Source of the DNA: Coprobacter tertius
Lineage (GTDB): Bacteria > Bacteroidota > Bacteroidia > Bacteroidales > Coprobacteraceae
Direction of reading: 5' to 3'
Assembly (NCBI RefSeq): GCF_024330105.1
Contig: NZ_JANDHW010000006.1
Location: 62,001-126,000 of the forward strand
Length of the DNA stretch: 64,000 nt
Every line of letters starts with the position of its first letter. Positions within the stretch are counted from its first letter, which is position 1. Below the pieces are notes generated by a model, which saw nothing but the letters and a program-made list of their open reading frames with translations, did no database searches and was not told the origin of the DNA. Of this stretch, positions 44,917-54,829 are shown in pieces. The translations under genes were made by a program, and so were the position numbers.

Positions 44917-45936
44917 TTATTTGATTACGATTACCAGAGTTGCTTTCGGTACAGCCCAATCATAGATAAAACGGGCATGGGACGTAGCGCTTCGTACACA
45001 CATATGGGAACGGGGAACCGTTCCTAATGACGGACTGAACTCTATCAAATCGGTATGCGGCTCATTTACGGGAATTCCGTGAATGTAACCGCCATTAGTA
45101 AAGCGACTGGCAAAAGGGGCGAAACCGCCATGTTCGTCTTTCCCGTCTTTCAGGTAAATCATTTTAGGTTTGTGCTCTTGTATCACAAAAATACCCAACG
45201 GGGTCTCCTGCATATAGGGCGGACCGTGTTTACCTGTCGTAACGGGATTCATACTTCTTACCAACCATTTTTTTTCCGCTTTTTCTAAAGCAGCAGCATT
45301 CTGGTTGGTCACATCAACAAATATTATTTTATTAAATACCAATGTATCGGGCAATACTTTGACATATTTTAAGGGAACCTGCCTGATTTCGTCCCTATTC
45401 AGGGTAGCAATTTTCGCATATCGGCCTTCATAACCAAGGTACATAACTAACGATCCGTCTCTGCCATATCGAACTGGAGTTACCGTATCACCGGGGATAT
45501 ATAACGGTACCGACTGATAACGCTCTACTCCCAGCGTATCTGCTACCCGTTTATATTCGTTCCTCCGAAAAGAAACGACCAAAGGAGCCTCACCGTTTCG
45601 GTTCCTGTAATTTTGCAATATAGCCCATACCGGTTTCCGCTGATGCCATTCTTCAAGTTCGGCCAAATACCTTTTCATTTTTTCCCATTGAAACTCACGT
45701 TTTCCTTTACGATACGTATAAGTATCCGGTAACGTATGCTGATCATATAAAAGAGCTTTTACTATAGGAATTTCACTTACAGGATTATCATCAGATATAA
45801 AAACCGGCATAAACAGTACCAATGTATCTTTACGTATGCTGTCACCAAGGGAAGTATCATTAATATCTACTTCATATTTACAGGATGTTAAAACCGGAAA
45901 TATAATAAACAACAATACGAAAATAAATTTTATCAT
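44917..45936 (-). CDS. L,D-transpeptidase (YkuD) lipoprotein
   Basis: The 339-residue product has a lipoprotein signal with lipobox LTSC (Cys19). A long N-terminal region precedes the YkuD domain (FVDVTNQ..., PLGIFVIQEHKP). The catalytic stretch is HGIPV ... RSHMCVR with Cys near 313; the usual motif is SHGCVR, so Met replaces Gly. It should remodel peptidoglycan cross-links or attach proteins to it. Confidence 0.85.
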   Translation of the reverse strand: MIKFIFVLLFIIFPVLTSCKYEVDINDTSLGDSIRKDTLVLFMPVFISDDNPVSEIPIVKALLYDQHTLPDTYTYRKGKREFQWEKMKRYLAELEEWHQRKPVWAILQNYRNRNGEAPLVVSFRRNEYKRVADTLGVERYQSVPLYIPGDTVTPVRYGRDGSLVMYLGYEGRYAKIATLNRDEIRQVPLKYVKVLPDTLVFNKIIFVDVTNQNAAALEKAEKKWLVRSMNPVTTGKHGPPYMQETPLGIFVIQEHKPKMIYLKDGKDEHGGFAPFASRFTNGGYIHGIPVNEPHTDLIEFSPSLGTVPRSHMCVRSATSHARFIYDWAVPKATLVIVIK

Positions 45937-46392
45937 ATTCTAAAATACAAATTTGCTATGTTATAATAAAACAATAGAGTGTCAATAATTATTCTGAAAA
46001 AGAAAAAAAAGAATATGATTCATTTTTTCTCCGGTTAAAGATAAGTAATTTTAACGGCACATTGCAAATTATGATACATATATTATATTACATAATCATT
46101 TTTATTTAAATATAAAATGTTACGAATGAAGTTGTGAATCGAGTCACAACACCGAAATCGAACGATCGATAAGATGTAACGAAAAAACAATATTACCGAC
46201 ACTCATACAACTACGATGTCGAGCTACATAAATATAATAAATACATAAACGACAAACAAACTGATGAATAATATGTTGTCGGGTTCTTTGATTACGTCTC
46301 CCAATATTTGAACTTCTCAACAAAACAAATATTCCTACTATCGAGTACCTTTGTATAGGAATATTATTACAGTCGATTAAATAAAAAAATAA
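45937..46392. other. 456-bp intergenic region
   Basis: It lies between the divergent L,D-transpeptidase and AraC genes and is AT-rich. It holds a -7-like box at 46346 and no supported gene. The minus-strand frame 46144-46614 mostly lies antisense to araC and has no recognisable product. Confidence 0.45.
46346..46353 (+). promoter_or_regulatory. -7 box upstream of the AraC gene
   Basis: TACCTTTG matches TAnnTTTG, 39 bases before the ATG. No clear -33 was found. Confidence 0.45.
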
Positions 46393-47220
46393 ATGACAGA
46401 CAAAATCCATACATTGCGTTATTCGGATATCTTTCTGGCGATGTACTTCAACGAAGAAATGAGTTGCCTGCATCGGAACCACTCTCACGTATTGGTTTAT
46501 ATTTACTCGGGCGAACTGGAAATTAACGAACGAGGCAAAATCACCCGCTTGCGTCGAGGCGAATGTGCTTTTATCCGCAAGGATATCGGAGTACAGATGA
46601 TCAAAAAGGCACACAACGGGAAACAGTTCAAAGCTATATTCCTGATGTTTACCGCGAAATTTTTGCGTGATTTTTACAATAGATTAAACCGAACCACATT
46701 ACCTAAAGAGGCAAAACGAAACAAAATAAGTCTTTACAAATTACCGGCTAACCGTCCCGATATTCTTAGTCTGTTCGAATCTATGAAGCCTTATTTCGAT
46801 TCTAACATTCGACCAACTGACGAATTACTGCAACTGAAAATGATCGAGGGCGTATATGTACTTCTACATACCAGCAAAAGCCTTTATGCCTCTATTTTCG
46901 ATTTTGCCGATCCTTGGAAGATCGATATTCTTGAATTTTTGGAACAAAATTACATGAATGACCTCTCGATGGAAGAAATTGCCAACTACACTGGCCGCAG
47001 TCTTTCCACATTCAAACGGGATTTCAAAAAATACAGTTCTCTTTCTCCTCAGAAATGGCTGATACAGCGTCGCCTCGAAGCCGCGCACGAATTAATTAAT
47101 AAAGGTGGCCGCAAAGTTTCCGAAATTTGCTATGATGTAGGTTTCAAGAACCTTTCTCATTTCTCGAAAATATATAAAGAAATGTTCGGAGTAACTCCGA
47201 CAGAGAAAATAAAAAGTTGA
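46393..47220 (+). CDS. AraC-family transcriptional regulator
   Basis: This 275-residue protein has an N-terminal cupin-like sensor (HNHSHVLVYIYSGELEINERGK) and a C-terminal double HTH (MEEIANYTGRSLSTFKRDFKKY, VSEICYDVGFKNLSHFSKIYKEMFGVTP). It lies upstream of the acetyltransferase gene on the same strand with a 154-bp gap. Target unknown. Confidence 0.92.
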   Translation: MTDKIHTLRYSDIFLAMYFNEEMSCLHRNHSHVLVYIYSGELEINERGKITRLRRGECAFIRKDIGVQMIKKAHNGKQFKAIFLMFTAKFLRDFYNRLNRTTLPKEAKRNKISLYKLPANRPDILSLFESMKPYFDSNIRPTDELLQLKMIEGVYVLLHTSKSLYASIFDFADPWKIDILEFLEQNYMNDLSMEEIANYTGRSLSTFKRDFKKYSSLSPQKWLIQRRLEAAHELINKGGRKVSEICYDVGFKNLSHFSKIYKEMFGVTPTEKIKS

Positions 47221-47232
47221 AATAAAAATATA

Positions 47233-47275
47233 ATTCAAAAAAGCCTTGCGACATTTCCCGGATACAAGACTTTTT
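47233..47275 (+). terminator. weak terminator after the AraC gene
   Basis: AAAAAGCCTTG can pair imperfectly with CAAGACTTTTT across an 18-base loop, ending in a T-run. Confidence 0.4.
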
Positions 47276-47340
47276 AATTTATGGTCTCCACAACAAAGCT
47301 TATTGAGCCGTACAGCAAAGTTTTTGTGTTATGTTCCGTA

Positions 47341-47348
47341 TACTTTTG
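47341..47348 (+). promoter_or_regulatory. -7 box of the acetyltransferase gene
   Basis: TACTTTTG fits TAnnTTTG, 26 bases before the ATG at 47375. A TTTG at 47323-47326 is closer than usual for a -33. Confidence 0.4.
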
Positions 47349-47374
47349 CATCAGAATGATAAAATAAAGAACAT

Positions 47375-47971
47375 ATGAATGATATTTTTAGAAAAGATCT
47401 GAGCGGCGAAATGGTTTCGCCCAACGAAGCGGGTTACGGTGACCTGATTGCGGATATCTTCGCTACAATGAAAACCGCTGCTGAAATGAACACTGGGTAT
47501 CGAACTCCTAAAGAGGTACATGAATATATGGAACGTATACTCGGAAAAAAATTGGATGCATCTACAACTGTCTTACCCCCACTATATATCGACTATGGAA
47601 TACCCGTACATATAGGCAAAGGGTGTTTTATTCAACAATGTTGCACCATTTTCGGACGAGGTGGTATCACAATTGGCAATGAAGTATTTATCGGGCCGAA
47701 AGTAAATCTGATTACAATTAACCACGACCCAGACCCAGCGAACCGTAGTGCCACTTATGGACGCCCGATCGTAATCGAGGACAAAGTATGGATAGGCATT
47801 AATTCCACGATACTGCCGGGTATAAAAATCGGCTATGGTGCTATTGTCGGAGCGGGCAGCGTGGTAACTAAGAATGTTCCGGCGTTGGCAATCGTAGCCG
47901 GAAATCCGGCACGGGTAATCAAAAAGATAGAAATATCCGAAAAGGAAATGCTAACAGACATGTCCCGATAA
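47375..47971 (+). CDS. hexapeptide-repeat (LbH) sugar O-acetyltransferase
   Basis: The 198-residue protein is of the maltose/galactoside acetyltransferase type. An N-terminal helical lid (residues 1-55) is followed by left-handed beta-helix turns (IGNEVFIGPKVNLITINHD, with the catalytic His; IGYGAIVGAGSVVTKNVPALAIVAGNPARVIK). It uses acetyl-CoA on a sugar or related acceptor. Probably under the upstream AraC regulator. Confidence 0.88.
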   Translation: MNDIFRKDLSGEMVSPNEAGYGDLIADIFATMKTAAEMNTGYRTPKEVHEYMERILGKKLDASTTVLPPLYIDYGIPVHIGKGCFIQQCCTIFGRGGITIGNEVFIGPKVNLITINHDPDPANRSATYGRPIVIEDKVWIGINSTILPGIKIGYGAIVGAGSVVTKNVPALAIVAGNPARVIKKIEISEKEMLTDMSR

Positions 47972-48140
47972 CATTGTATAATGTAATACCCGCTTTCGAC
48001 GCGATATATGCAAAAAATAACTGGAACATGGTTACATAAAATAAAAACAAGAAACGGGCAAATACTGATGATAAAATTCGGCACCATGAGAAAATTTCAA
48101 TAAACTAAATTTCAAGCCCGATTGATGTTCTATAAACAAA

Positions 48141-48181
48141 AATTCCTGAAAGGCGATTTTAAGCACCGTCTTTCAGGAATA
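48141..48181 (-). terminator. terminator of the GH29-GH36-sulfatase-GH76 operon
   Basis: ATTCCTGAAAG pairs with CTTTCAGGAAT across a 17-base inner region that can pair further. It lies 19 bases past the GH76 stop; the T-tail on the minus strand is short. Confidence 0.6.
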
Positions 48182-48199
48182 ATATTATTTAGGGAACAA

Positions 48200-49378
48200 T
48201 TATTTCTTCAGCAGCTCGGGATAATTGTCTTCGATAACACACATCATATTCATCAACATTACACCGCTCAACTGATATGATAACAACATATCAGTTAAAT
48301 CCGGTCCTTTCGACCAAATTCCGTTAAAATAAAAATCGGGGCTATTTTTCCGAAGTTCCAATGCATTTTCCTGCAAAAATTCCACATAACGTTTCCTTAA
48401 ATCAGTATCGAGTTCTGGTAAAAGAATCAGATTTGTCATATAACGCACACACACTCCCGAGAACATACCGCCATCTGAATCACGTCCCCCGGGCAATATT
48501 CCATTTTTAGAATATTCAGGACTTACTACCCAATTCATAGTTTTCAAAGCATCATCAAGATACACCTTTTCGTGAGTAATTCCATACATTTCGAGAGCTG
48601 CACCTATCCATGTTCCCTGATTATAGGTAAATACCCACCCCGGGTTATGATTACCTACTGCATCCCATACCCGTCCTGTAGCATCATCCACCATCAAAGG
48701 TTTCTCCCAATTATATATTTTATGCGCCCACCGTAAGTCATCTTCATTCCCGAACATCCGGTATAACCGCGCGGCAATTATACAAGCCGGACTATTAATA
48801 CATGCATTCTTCGATCCCTCATGTCGATTTTCTTTATTCCAACGAATCCCGCCACCTTTCAGATCGTTCCATCCTATTTTTATTTCACGCCACAAACGAT
48901 CAGCCGTAGATTTATATACGGTATCGCCGGTAACCTCATATGCCCTCAAGCATGCTAAAGTAAGCCATGCCATATCATCATAAAAATTATTGATATAACT
49001 ATTGTTATTATTTACGGCGATTCCTTTATACAACCGCAAAATCCAATCTTTATTTTCAGACGTTTTTTCACGTTCGAAAACATCTATCATGACATCAAGA
49101 GCCTGTGCATTTATCCAATAATCGAATGTACGCCTCGTCTCATTTTCAGAGAGACGATAACGATTCAGATAATTCCGGTCGGAAACCCACCAGTCGGATA
49201 AATTCAACCGGGCTTTCGTTGCGGCGCGATCCCAATCATACAATCCTATTTCTTTTTCTCGCTCATTCTTCGTTTCCAAAATTCTTTGTTCACTTACATT
49301 TCCTTTGCCATTACATACCTCCATCGATAATGTCATATTACATAACATCACCCCTATCAACAACATGATACTCTTCAT
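48200..49378 (-). CDS. GH76 family glycoside hydrolase (alpha-1,6-mannanase type), secreted
   Basis: GH76 enzymes cleave alpha-1,6-mannan backbones. The 392-residue product from ATG 49378 starts with a signal peptide (MKSIMLLIGVMLCNMTLS). It has the catalytic double Asp in FYDDMAWLTLA (Asp134-Asp135), plus SKNACINSPACIIAARLY and FTYNQGTWIGAALEMY, which are GH76 landmarks. The frame is open upstream to 49441 but that part is not signal-like. It is the last gene of the operon, possibly with its own -7 box. Confidence 0.88.
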   Translation of the reverse strand: MKSIMLLIGVMLCNMTLSMEVCNGKGNVSEQRILETKNEREKEIGLYDWDRAATKARLNLSDWWVSDRNYLNRYRLSENETRRTFDYWINAQALDVMIDVFEREKTSENKDWILRLYKGIAVNNNNSYINNFYDDMAWLTLACLRAYEVTGDTVYKSTADRLWREIKIGWNDLKGGGIRWNKENRHEGSKNACINSPACIIAARLYRMFGNEDDLRWAHKIYNWEKPLMVDDATGRVWDAVGNHNPGWVFTYNQGTWIGAALEMYGITHEKVYLDDALKTMNWVVSPEYSKNGILPGGRDSDGGMFSGVCVRYMTNLILLPELDTDLRKRYVEFLQENALELRKNSPDFYFNGIWSKGPDLTDMLLSYQLSGVMLMNMMCVIEDNYPELLKK

Positions 49379-49405
49379 TCCACGATTTTTTAAAATTTTG
49401 TGAAA

Positions 49406-49413
49406 CAAATGTA
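49406..49413 (-). promoter_or_regulatory. putative internal -7 box before the GH76 gene
   Basis: The minus strand reads TACATTTG, 28 bases before the ATG at 49378, in the 90-bp gap after the sulfatase. Confidence 0.35.
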
Positions 49414-49468
49414 CTAAAAAATCGAAATGAAAACAGCACAATAAATCTCAGGAGTATAAAAACACCAA

Positions 49469-51028
49469 TCAACGATCTATTTCATCGGGCCACGGACATG
49501 GTAGGCCTGTGGCTTTAAACGTAGGGCGCTGTCCTCCTACTTTTCTCAAATAACGACCCAAATCTTTAGACAATCGTTTTACAATATCGGGGTGTTGCAA
49601 CGACAAATCATTTTTCTCACCTATATCTTCTTTAATATCGAACAATTCCTTTTTTCCGGTATCATAATAATAAATGAGCTTCCAATCCCCTTTACGAACT
49701 GTACATGTAGGCCCGATACCGGGACCGGTATTGCCCCAATTATTCGGAAAATTCCAGTATAAACTCCTGCCATTAGACGGGTCACCCGCTTGTGTTAGCA
49801 AAGGAACGATACTTTTACCGTCGACTTGCTGCACTGTACTGTAATGTTTTACTCCGGCCATTTCAAGTATTGTAGGGAAGAAATCTTCGATAATCATATA
49901 TTTATCACATTTTGTGTCGGGCTTCACGACACCCGGCCAACTAACGATCATCGGCTCGCGTATACCTCCCTCATAAGCCGAACCTTTACCGCTTTTAAGG
50001 GGTGAATTCTGTGTATAAGGAGTACCGTCTCTCCAGTCCGGCTGACTCGCTAAACCTCCGTTATCGCTCATAAATATGATAATGGTATTTTCCGTTTCTC
50101 CATTTTTATCCAACCAATCCATCAAATCTCCCAGACTTTTATCCATTCCCTCAATCAGACCCGCATAAGCGGCTTCTTTGGGAGACAATCCCTTATCTAA
50201 ATATTTTTGGTAATAACGAGCATCTTTGTCGATAGGTATATGAATGGCATAATGCGCCATATAAAGGAAAAAAGGCTGATTATATTCTTTAGCATGATCG
50301 AGCGCTTTTATTGCCTCAAGTGTCAAAGCTTCCGTTACAAAAGTATGTGTTCCCCAATATTTTTCAAGTCCCGGAACCGCAAAGGCAGGACTCGGCTTAC
50401 CATCGGTACGGTTGCCATAATTATCTTCACCCAAATAACTGGCCAGTCCACCTCCCGCATGACCGGCAATATTAACTTCAAAACCGAAATGATACGGGCT
50501 TTCCCCCGGGGTATCAACAGCTCCGAAATGAGCCTTTCCACAATGTATGGTATGATAACCGTTCTCTTTTAATAGCTCGGGGAGAGCAGTTACCTGAAAA
50601 GTATGACTTATACCGGGAACCTCACATATACCGTTTACATTCCAGTCGGCTACTTTGAAAACACTACTCGGGCTATCTGTCTGCTCATTCTTCGGGTAAG
50701 TCCAATTCGTTACGCAATGCCTTGCGGCATTCGCGCCTGTAAGCAAACTGCAGCGTGAGGGAGAACTTATACTGCTGGCATAAGCTTGCGTAAACATCAT
50801 ACCTTTAGCGGCAAGCCGCTCCATATTCGGCGTTTCAAATTCTTCGTTATAATGGGTTTTCCGGGTCCAAAAGGGCAATGAGGTATCTTGCCAACCCATA
50901 TCGTCGACCAAAAAGAAAATAATATTCGGCCGTTTTTCCGTTTGATCTTTTCTCACTTGTTCTTTTCCCTGCACCGAAGGAATCGCCATAGGTGCCAATA
51001 CAAACGGAATTAATAAACTTTTCTTCAT
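49469..51028 (-). CDS. S1-family sulfatase, serine type, secreted
   Basis: The 519-residue product has a signal peptide (MKKSLLIPFVLAPMAIPSVQG), metal-binding FLVDDMGWQD (Asp42, Asp43) and the sulfatase signature SSPSRCSLLTG, with Ser88 as the residue converted to formylglycine. Serine-type sulfatases need an anaerobic radical-SAM maturase (anSME), which is not in this window. Domain order and MSDNGG (metal site) are typical of S1. It probably desulfates a host or algal glycan alongside the adjacent glycosidases. Confidence 0.92.
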   Translation of the reverse strand: MKKSLLIPFVLAPMAIPSVQGKEQVRKDQTEKRPNIIFFLVDDMGWQDTSLPFWTRKTHYNEEFETPNMERLAAKGMMFTQAYASSISSPSRCSLLTGANAARHCVTNWTYPKNEQTDSPSSVFKVADWNVNGICEVPGISHTFQVTALPELLKENGYHTIHCGKAHFGAVDTPGESPYHFGFEVNIAGHAGGGLASYLGEDNYGNRTDGKPSPAFAVPGLEKYWGTHTFVTEALTLEAIKALDHAKEYNQPFFLYMAHYAIHIPIDKDARYYQKYLDKGLSPKEAAYAGLIEGMDKSLGDLMDWLDKNGETENTIIIFMSDNGGLASQPDWRDGTPYTQNSPLKSGKGSAYEGGIREPMIVSWPGVVKPDTKCDKYMIIEDFFPTILEMAGVKHYSTVQQVDGKSIVPLLTQAGDPSNGRSLYWNFPNNWGNTGPGIGPTCTVRKGDWKLIYYYDTGKKELFDIKEDIGEKNDLSLQHPDIVKRLSKDLGRYLRKVGGQRPTFKATGLPCPWPDEIDR

Positions 51029-51051
51029 TTCGATAAATTATTAATTAATGA

Positions 51052-53124
51052 TTACTTTTCGATAGATATTCTTCCGGGATTTATCGGGATGTTCCTCAAT
51101 TCATGCTTACCATCTGCTTCGGCCCATATTACCAACGTACCGGCACACAATACATCAAGAATTATTCGTTCGGGAGAAGCAGATACGATCCTTATCGTTG
51201 CGGGAGATAAATATTTTTCCTGTATTCCGATTATTCCCCAACCTTTGCGAATAGGGCACAGGTGAAATAACCGATCGCTAAATCCTGTTAACTCTACAGA
51301 ATAATTATCGGTCAACACGATTGCCTTCCGGAAATTCCAATCATATAAAAGAATACTGTCAACATCCGGGAAATTGTTATGTGTAACCGTTTTAAGCAAA
51401 TCGTAGTCTTCTTTAGAAATCGAAGCGGTCACTTTTTCATATTCCGGCCGAGTATTCAGATTATAGCAAATGATCGACATGGATTCGGTTCCTACCGGAG
51501 CAAATACTCGATAAGCTTTACCATCTATTAATGGATTTATAAATACCGATTCGGGTGTCGGTACGGCAGGTGCCAACGGTCGAAATATCCTTCCTTCCTC
51601 ATCGATCAGTGGAAAGATATTCTCACTCTTGAATTCATCGGGAGCGTCTGACAAATAAACCGGAGCACCCGACATTGCTTTTGAACGAGCCATGAGACTA
51701 CCACAAATAGTATCACAAGAATGAAACATGTCATGATCGGGCCAAACGGTTTGTCCGAAAAGTAAAGTATTCGCATAAGACTGATAAAGATGTGATTTTG
51801 CCATATCTTTATCGTATTTTTTATAATCGATACTCACCCGGGTAACGCCACTGTACAAAGTATGATCTGTATTGATCGTATTCTGCGCCATACAATTCAT
51901 CAAACCTATTTTTTGTCTGTAAGTTTCCTTTTCCAAAGCCAGGTTACATTCCTTAGACCTGAGTATAACCTCTCTTCCTCCCATATAAAGTGGTAACGTA
52001 AACGACTGGTTATCTATTTTAAGGAAATCGAACCCAAAATCTTTCAACGTTTTCACATAACTCTTGTAAAAATTCTTTATATTCCGCACACTTTTGCCCG
52101 GCAACAAACTTCCGTTATACTGATAAAGACAATCATTTATTCTATCGGGTAAATCATTTTTTTCAGAAATTCCAAGCCAATAACCCGATAAGGCGAACCA
52201 CAACCCCATCCAGCGGATACCGTTTTCGGTTTTCCGCCCGATAATACGTTCCCATTGATGCGGGAAACATATGCTATCGGGGATAAATCCCGTCAATTGC
52301 CTTCGTTTATTTGCTACATGACCATCATCGATTAAGACATAACGAACCGGTATTCCCGAGTTTTCGATAATGTCGATATCATTCAATATACGGGTTTCAT
52401 TTATATCCGTATGATAATGTTCCCATGTACACCACCCCAGATAATTAAAAGCCTCGAAATAATGCTTATCGGTACGCTTACGTAATTTCGATATTTTTTT
52501 GTCTCTAATCAATGTATCATAAGCCTCGTTTAATGTTTTATATATATCACCGGTACGACTTGACAGTAACAACGGTATTTTTCTCTGTAAATAATCATCT
52601 CCAAGAGTAGAAACATACAGGCTTAAAGTTCCGTCGGCATTTACCTGAAACCAGCTGAGACTATTATCGCCACATAATGATTTTAAAAACAAATATGTAT
52701 TGTCTGTCAGCCATAATAAAACCACGTCTCCCAATACCGAAGGTGCCGAATTAGATGGGATACCCGCATAATCAGGCCGAGTAATTTCATTCAGCCGGGA
52801 AAATTTCCATGGGAGCAACCGATTGGTATTATTCGGCCAATGGTAGTCTCCCGGCCGATAATCACGACTAAAAAAAATTCCGCAGGCATATTCCGGTAAT
52901 TTAACATCATAATATAGAGTATGTCGGTCGACCGGAACAGATTTTTCATATACTACCGAAGATACGGCACTACATAAATCTATCGCATCATCTATTTTTT
53001 GCGCTTCTATATTTTTATATGAAACTCCTTTTTCATACACATATTTGTTTTGAGCTAAAAATACATGAACACCTGATAATAAAAATATTATTAGAAATAT
53101 TTGCCTATAAATAAAACTTTTCAT
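51052..53124 (-). CDS. GH36-like (raffinose synthase/alpha-galactosidase type) enzyme, secreted
   Basis: The 690-residue protein has a signal peptide (MKSFIYRQIFLIIFLLSGVHVFLAQ). Its TIM-barrel region shows FNYLGWCTWEHYHTDINE, IPVRYVLIDDGH, and DFLKIDNQSF, with Asp as the likely nucleophile. This matches the SIP1/raffinose-synthase branch of GH36. Probable substrates are alpha-galactosides or related sugars. I chose the ATG at 53124, one base after the GH29 stop, over the ATG at 53142 inside that gene. Confidence 0.85.
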   Translation of the reverse strand: MKSFIYRQIFLIIFLLSGVHVFLAQNKYVYEKGVSYKNIEAQKIDDAIDLCSAVSSVVYEKSVPVDRHTLYYDVKLPEYACGIFFSRDYRPGDYHWPNNTNRLLPWKFSRLNEITRPDYAGIPSNSAPSVLGDVVLLWLTDNTYLFLKSLCGDNSLSWFQVNADGTLSLYVSTLGDDYLQRKIPLLLSSRTGDIYKTLNEAYDTLIRDKKISKLRKRTDKHYFEAFNYLGWCTWEHYHTDINETRILNDIDIIENSGIPVRYVLIDDGHVANKRRQLTGFIPDSICFPHQWERIIGRKTENGIRWMGLWFALSGYWLGISEKNDLPDRINDCLYQYNGSLLPGKSVRNIKNFYKSYVKTLKDFGFDFLKIDNQSFTLPLYMGGREVILRSKECNLALEKETYRQKIGLMNCMAQNTINTDHTLYSGVTRVSIDYKKYDKDMAKSHLYQSYANTLLFGQTVWPDHDMFHSCDTICGSLMARSKAMSGAPVYLSDAPDEFKSENIFPLIDEEGRIFRPLAPAVPTPESVFINPLIDGKAYRVFAPVGTESMSIICYNLNTRPEYEKVTASISKEDYDLLKTVTHNNFPDVDSILLYDWNFRKAIVLTDNYSVELTGFSDRLFHLCPIRKGWGIIGIQEKYLSPATIRIVSASPERIILDVLCAGTLVIWAEADGKHELRNIPINPGRISIEK

Positions 53125-53125
53125 T

Positions 53126-54514
53126 TCATCGGTCGACAACATTAAATACGCTGAAATTTTTTATATCGGGCAATGCAACCGAACTCGTAACCGTTAAACG
53201 AACCGCCGACGTTTTTACCTGTTCGAAACGCTGAATACGCTTGTGTCCTACAGATTCACCGACACATACACACTGCCAATTTCCATCTTTTAAAACTTCG
53301 ACTTTATATTTACGTATGCGTTCTCCTTTTGCTATGTTTTCCTGAATGATACAATAGTTAACCTGTTGTTCCCCACCTAAATCAAGGACTAGCGAATCTT
53401 TTTTCCCGGACGTCTGAGCTAGCGGTCTTAAAAAGTTTCGATCGATTTCTTTTCCGAATTCTTCAAGTCGTTTTTTGTCTCCTTCCGGTATCAGACCTTG
53501 TGGATCGGGAGTGAGACCGATGATTAATGTCGCATTCCTGCCTACCGACTTTTCATATATATCCATCAGTTCATTCAACGAATAAATATTATTCTCGTCT
53601 CCGGGCTCCCAAAACCATTCATGACGACCATTTATACCCCTTAACGGTGTATCGGCCATTGCGGGTACCCAATATTTCCCGTTTTTATCTCCATGACGAA
53701 GCAACTCGAGCCAATTTTCTTCCCGTTCGATTCCTTTATTATGAGAAGCGGGAACAGGAAAAGTCGACCAACAAGGATAACCTACCGTACCGCTCTCCGA
53801 CCCACCCCAACGGAGATCGGCTCTATTTATGTTATGATAAAAAAGACATTCCGGCTGATATTTCTCTACAATCGGCTCTACATCAGGTCCATCTCCCAAA
53901 GGATCGTCGGCTCCGCCATCGAACCAAATCATGAATAAGTCTCCATAACGGGTGCATAATTCGGTCAACATCTTTTCACAATAATGTTTGTACCACTCCT
54001 GCCTTTTACGCTCAAATTCACCTTCACCCCCAACTTTAAAGTTATGAACTCCCAAGAGAGAATTCCAACGGATTCCGAGATAGATACCCGGTTGCAATCC
54101 GTATTTACGGCAAGAGTTCACAAAATCACGCACGATGTCACCTTTTCCATTCTTCCATTTAAGGGCTTTTAGGCAATACGGATTCACATCGCTTTGCCAA
54201 AGACCGAATCCGGTCTCATGTGTAGCCGTCAATAAAGCAAACTTACAGCCGGCAGCTTTCGCAGAGCGTATCCATTGATCTGTATCTAATTTTTGAGGAT
54301 CGAATATATTATAGTCATTTATGGGATTTATACGATTACTGACCTGATTGTATCTAACCCCGTCGAAAACATGTAAATCATAATGGAATATCGCACCCAT
54401 TTCGGCATCATGCCATTTCAATTGTTGCGGCTTGGGTACAGGTATAGTTTGGTTCTGGGAAAAACAATCGATAAAACAGAACAATAACCATAAAATAAAA
54501 CTCAGCTTATTCAT
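53126..54514 (-). CDS. GH29 alpha-L-fucosidase, secreted
   Basis: The 462-residue product has a signal peptide (MNKLSFILWLLFCFIDCFSQ). The N-terminal KWHDAEMGAIFHYDLHVF and the nucleophile region FMIWFDGGADD (Asp in WFDGG) identify GH29. A C-terminal beta-sandwich (about 360-462) resembles an F5/8-type carbohydrate-binding module (VSRVRLTVTSSVALPDIKNFSVF-like). It is the first gene of the GH29-GH36-sulfatase-GH76 operon. Confidence 0.88.
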   Translation of the reverse strand: MNKLSFILWLLFCFIDCFSQNQTIPVPKPQQLKWHDAEMGAIFHYDLHVFDGVRYNQVSNRINPINDYNIFDPQKLDTDQWIRSAKAAGCKFALLTATHETGFGLWQSDVNPYCLKALKWKNGKGDIVRDFVNSCRKYGLQPGIYLGIRWNSLLGVHNFKVGGEGEFERKRQEWYKHYCEKMLTELCTRYGDLFMIWFDGGADDPLGDGPDVEPIVEKYQPECLFYHNINRADLRWGGSESGTVGYPCWSTFPVPASHNKGIEREENWLELLRHGDKNGKYWVPAMADTPLRGINGRHEWFWEPGDENNIYSLNELMDIYEKSVGRNATLIIGLTPDPQGLIPEGDKKRLEEFGKEIDRNFLRPLAQTSGKKDSLVLDLGGEQQVNYCIIQENIAKGERIRKYKVEVLKDGNWQCVCVGESVGHKRIQRFEQVKTSAVRLTVTSSVALPDIKNFSVFNVVDR

Positions 54515-54829
54515 AAATATAGACTTTTAATTAATTCAGCAAAATAAAGTCAGCAATTTATTCCTAATTCATCTACTACCCAAATAATCAGGCTCCTACA
54601 AAAACTAATATTCAATCCTCTTAACCCATAGATATTGAATCGAAAGCGTATTTAGAAAATAAAGTGCGGAAAGAGTACAAAGTTATATTTTTATAATGAA
54701 AAAATAAAGAAACTTCAAAATTTATAATCCATTTAATATCGATGCAATAAATTAACGCGATAATATACTAATAAAAGCCTTTACCGTCTGAAGCCGGTAA
54801 AGGCTTTTATTTATATTTATTATCTGAAA
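54515..54829. other. 315-bp intergenic region
   Basis: It holds the MaoC gene terminator and presumably the promoter of the GH29 operon; no consensus box was recognised and no gene is seen. Confidence 0.4.
54773..54809 (-). terminator. terminator of the MaoC gene
   Basis: AAAAGCCTTTACCG pairs with CGGTAAAGGCTTTT around a short loop, with T-rich tails on both strands. Confidence 0.82.

Noticed and set aside
46144-46614. Minus-strand open frame of 156 residues
   Set aside because: About half is antisense to the AraC gene; composition and lack of motifs mark it as a shadow frame.
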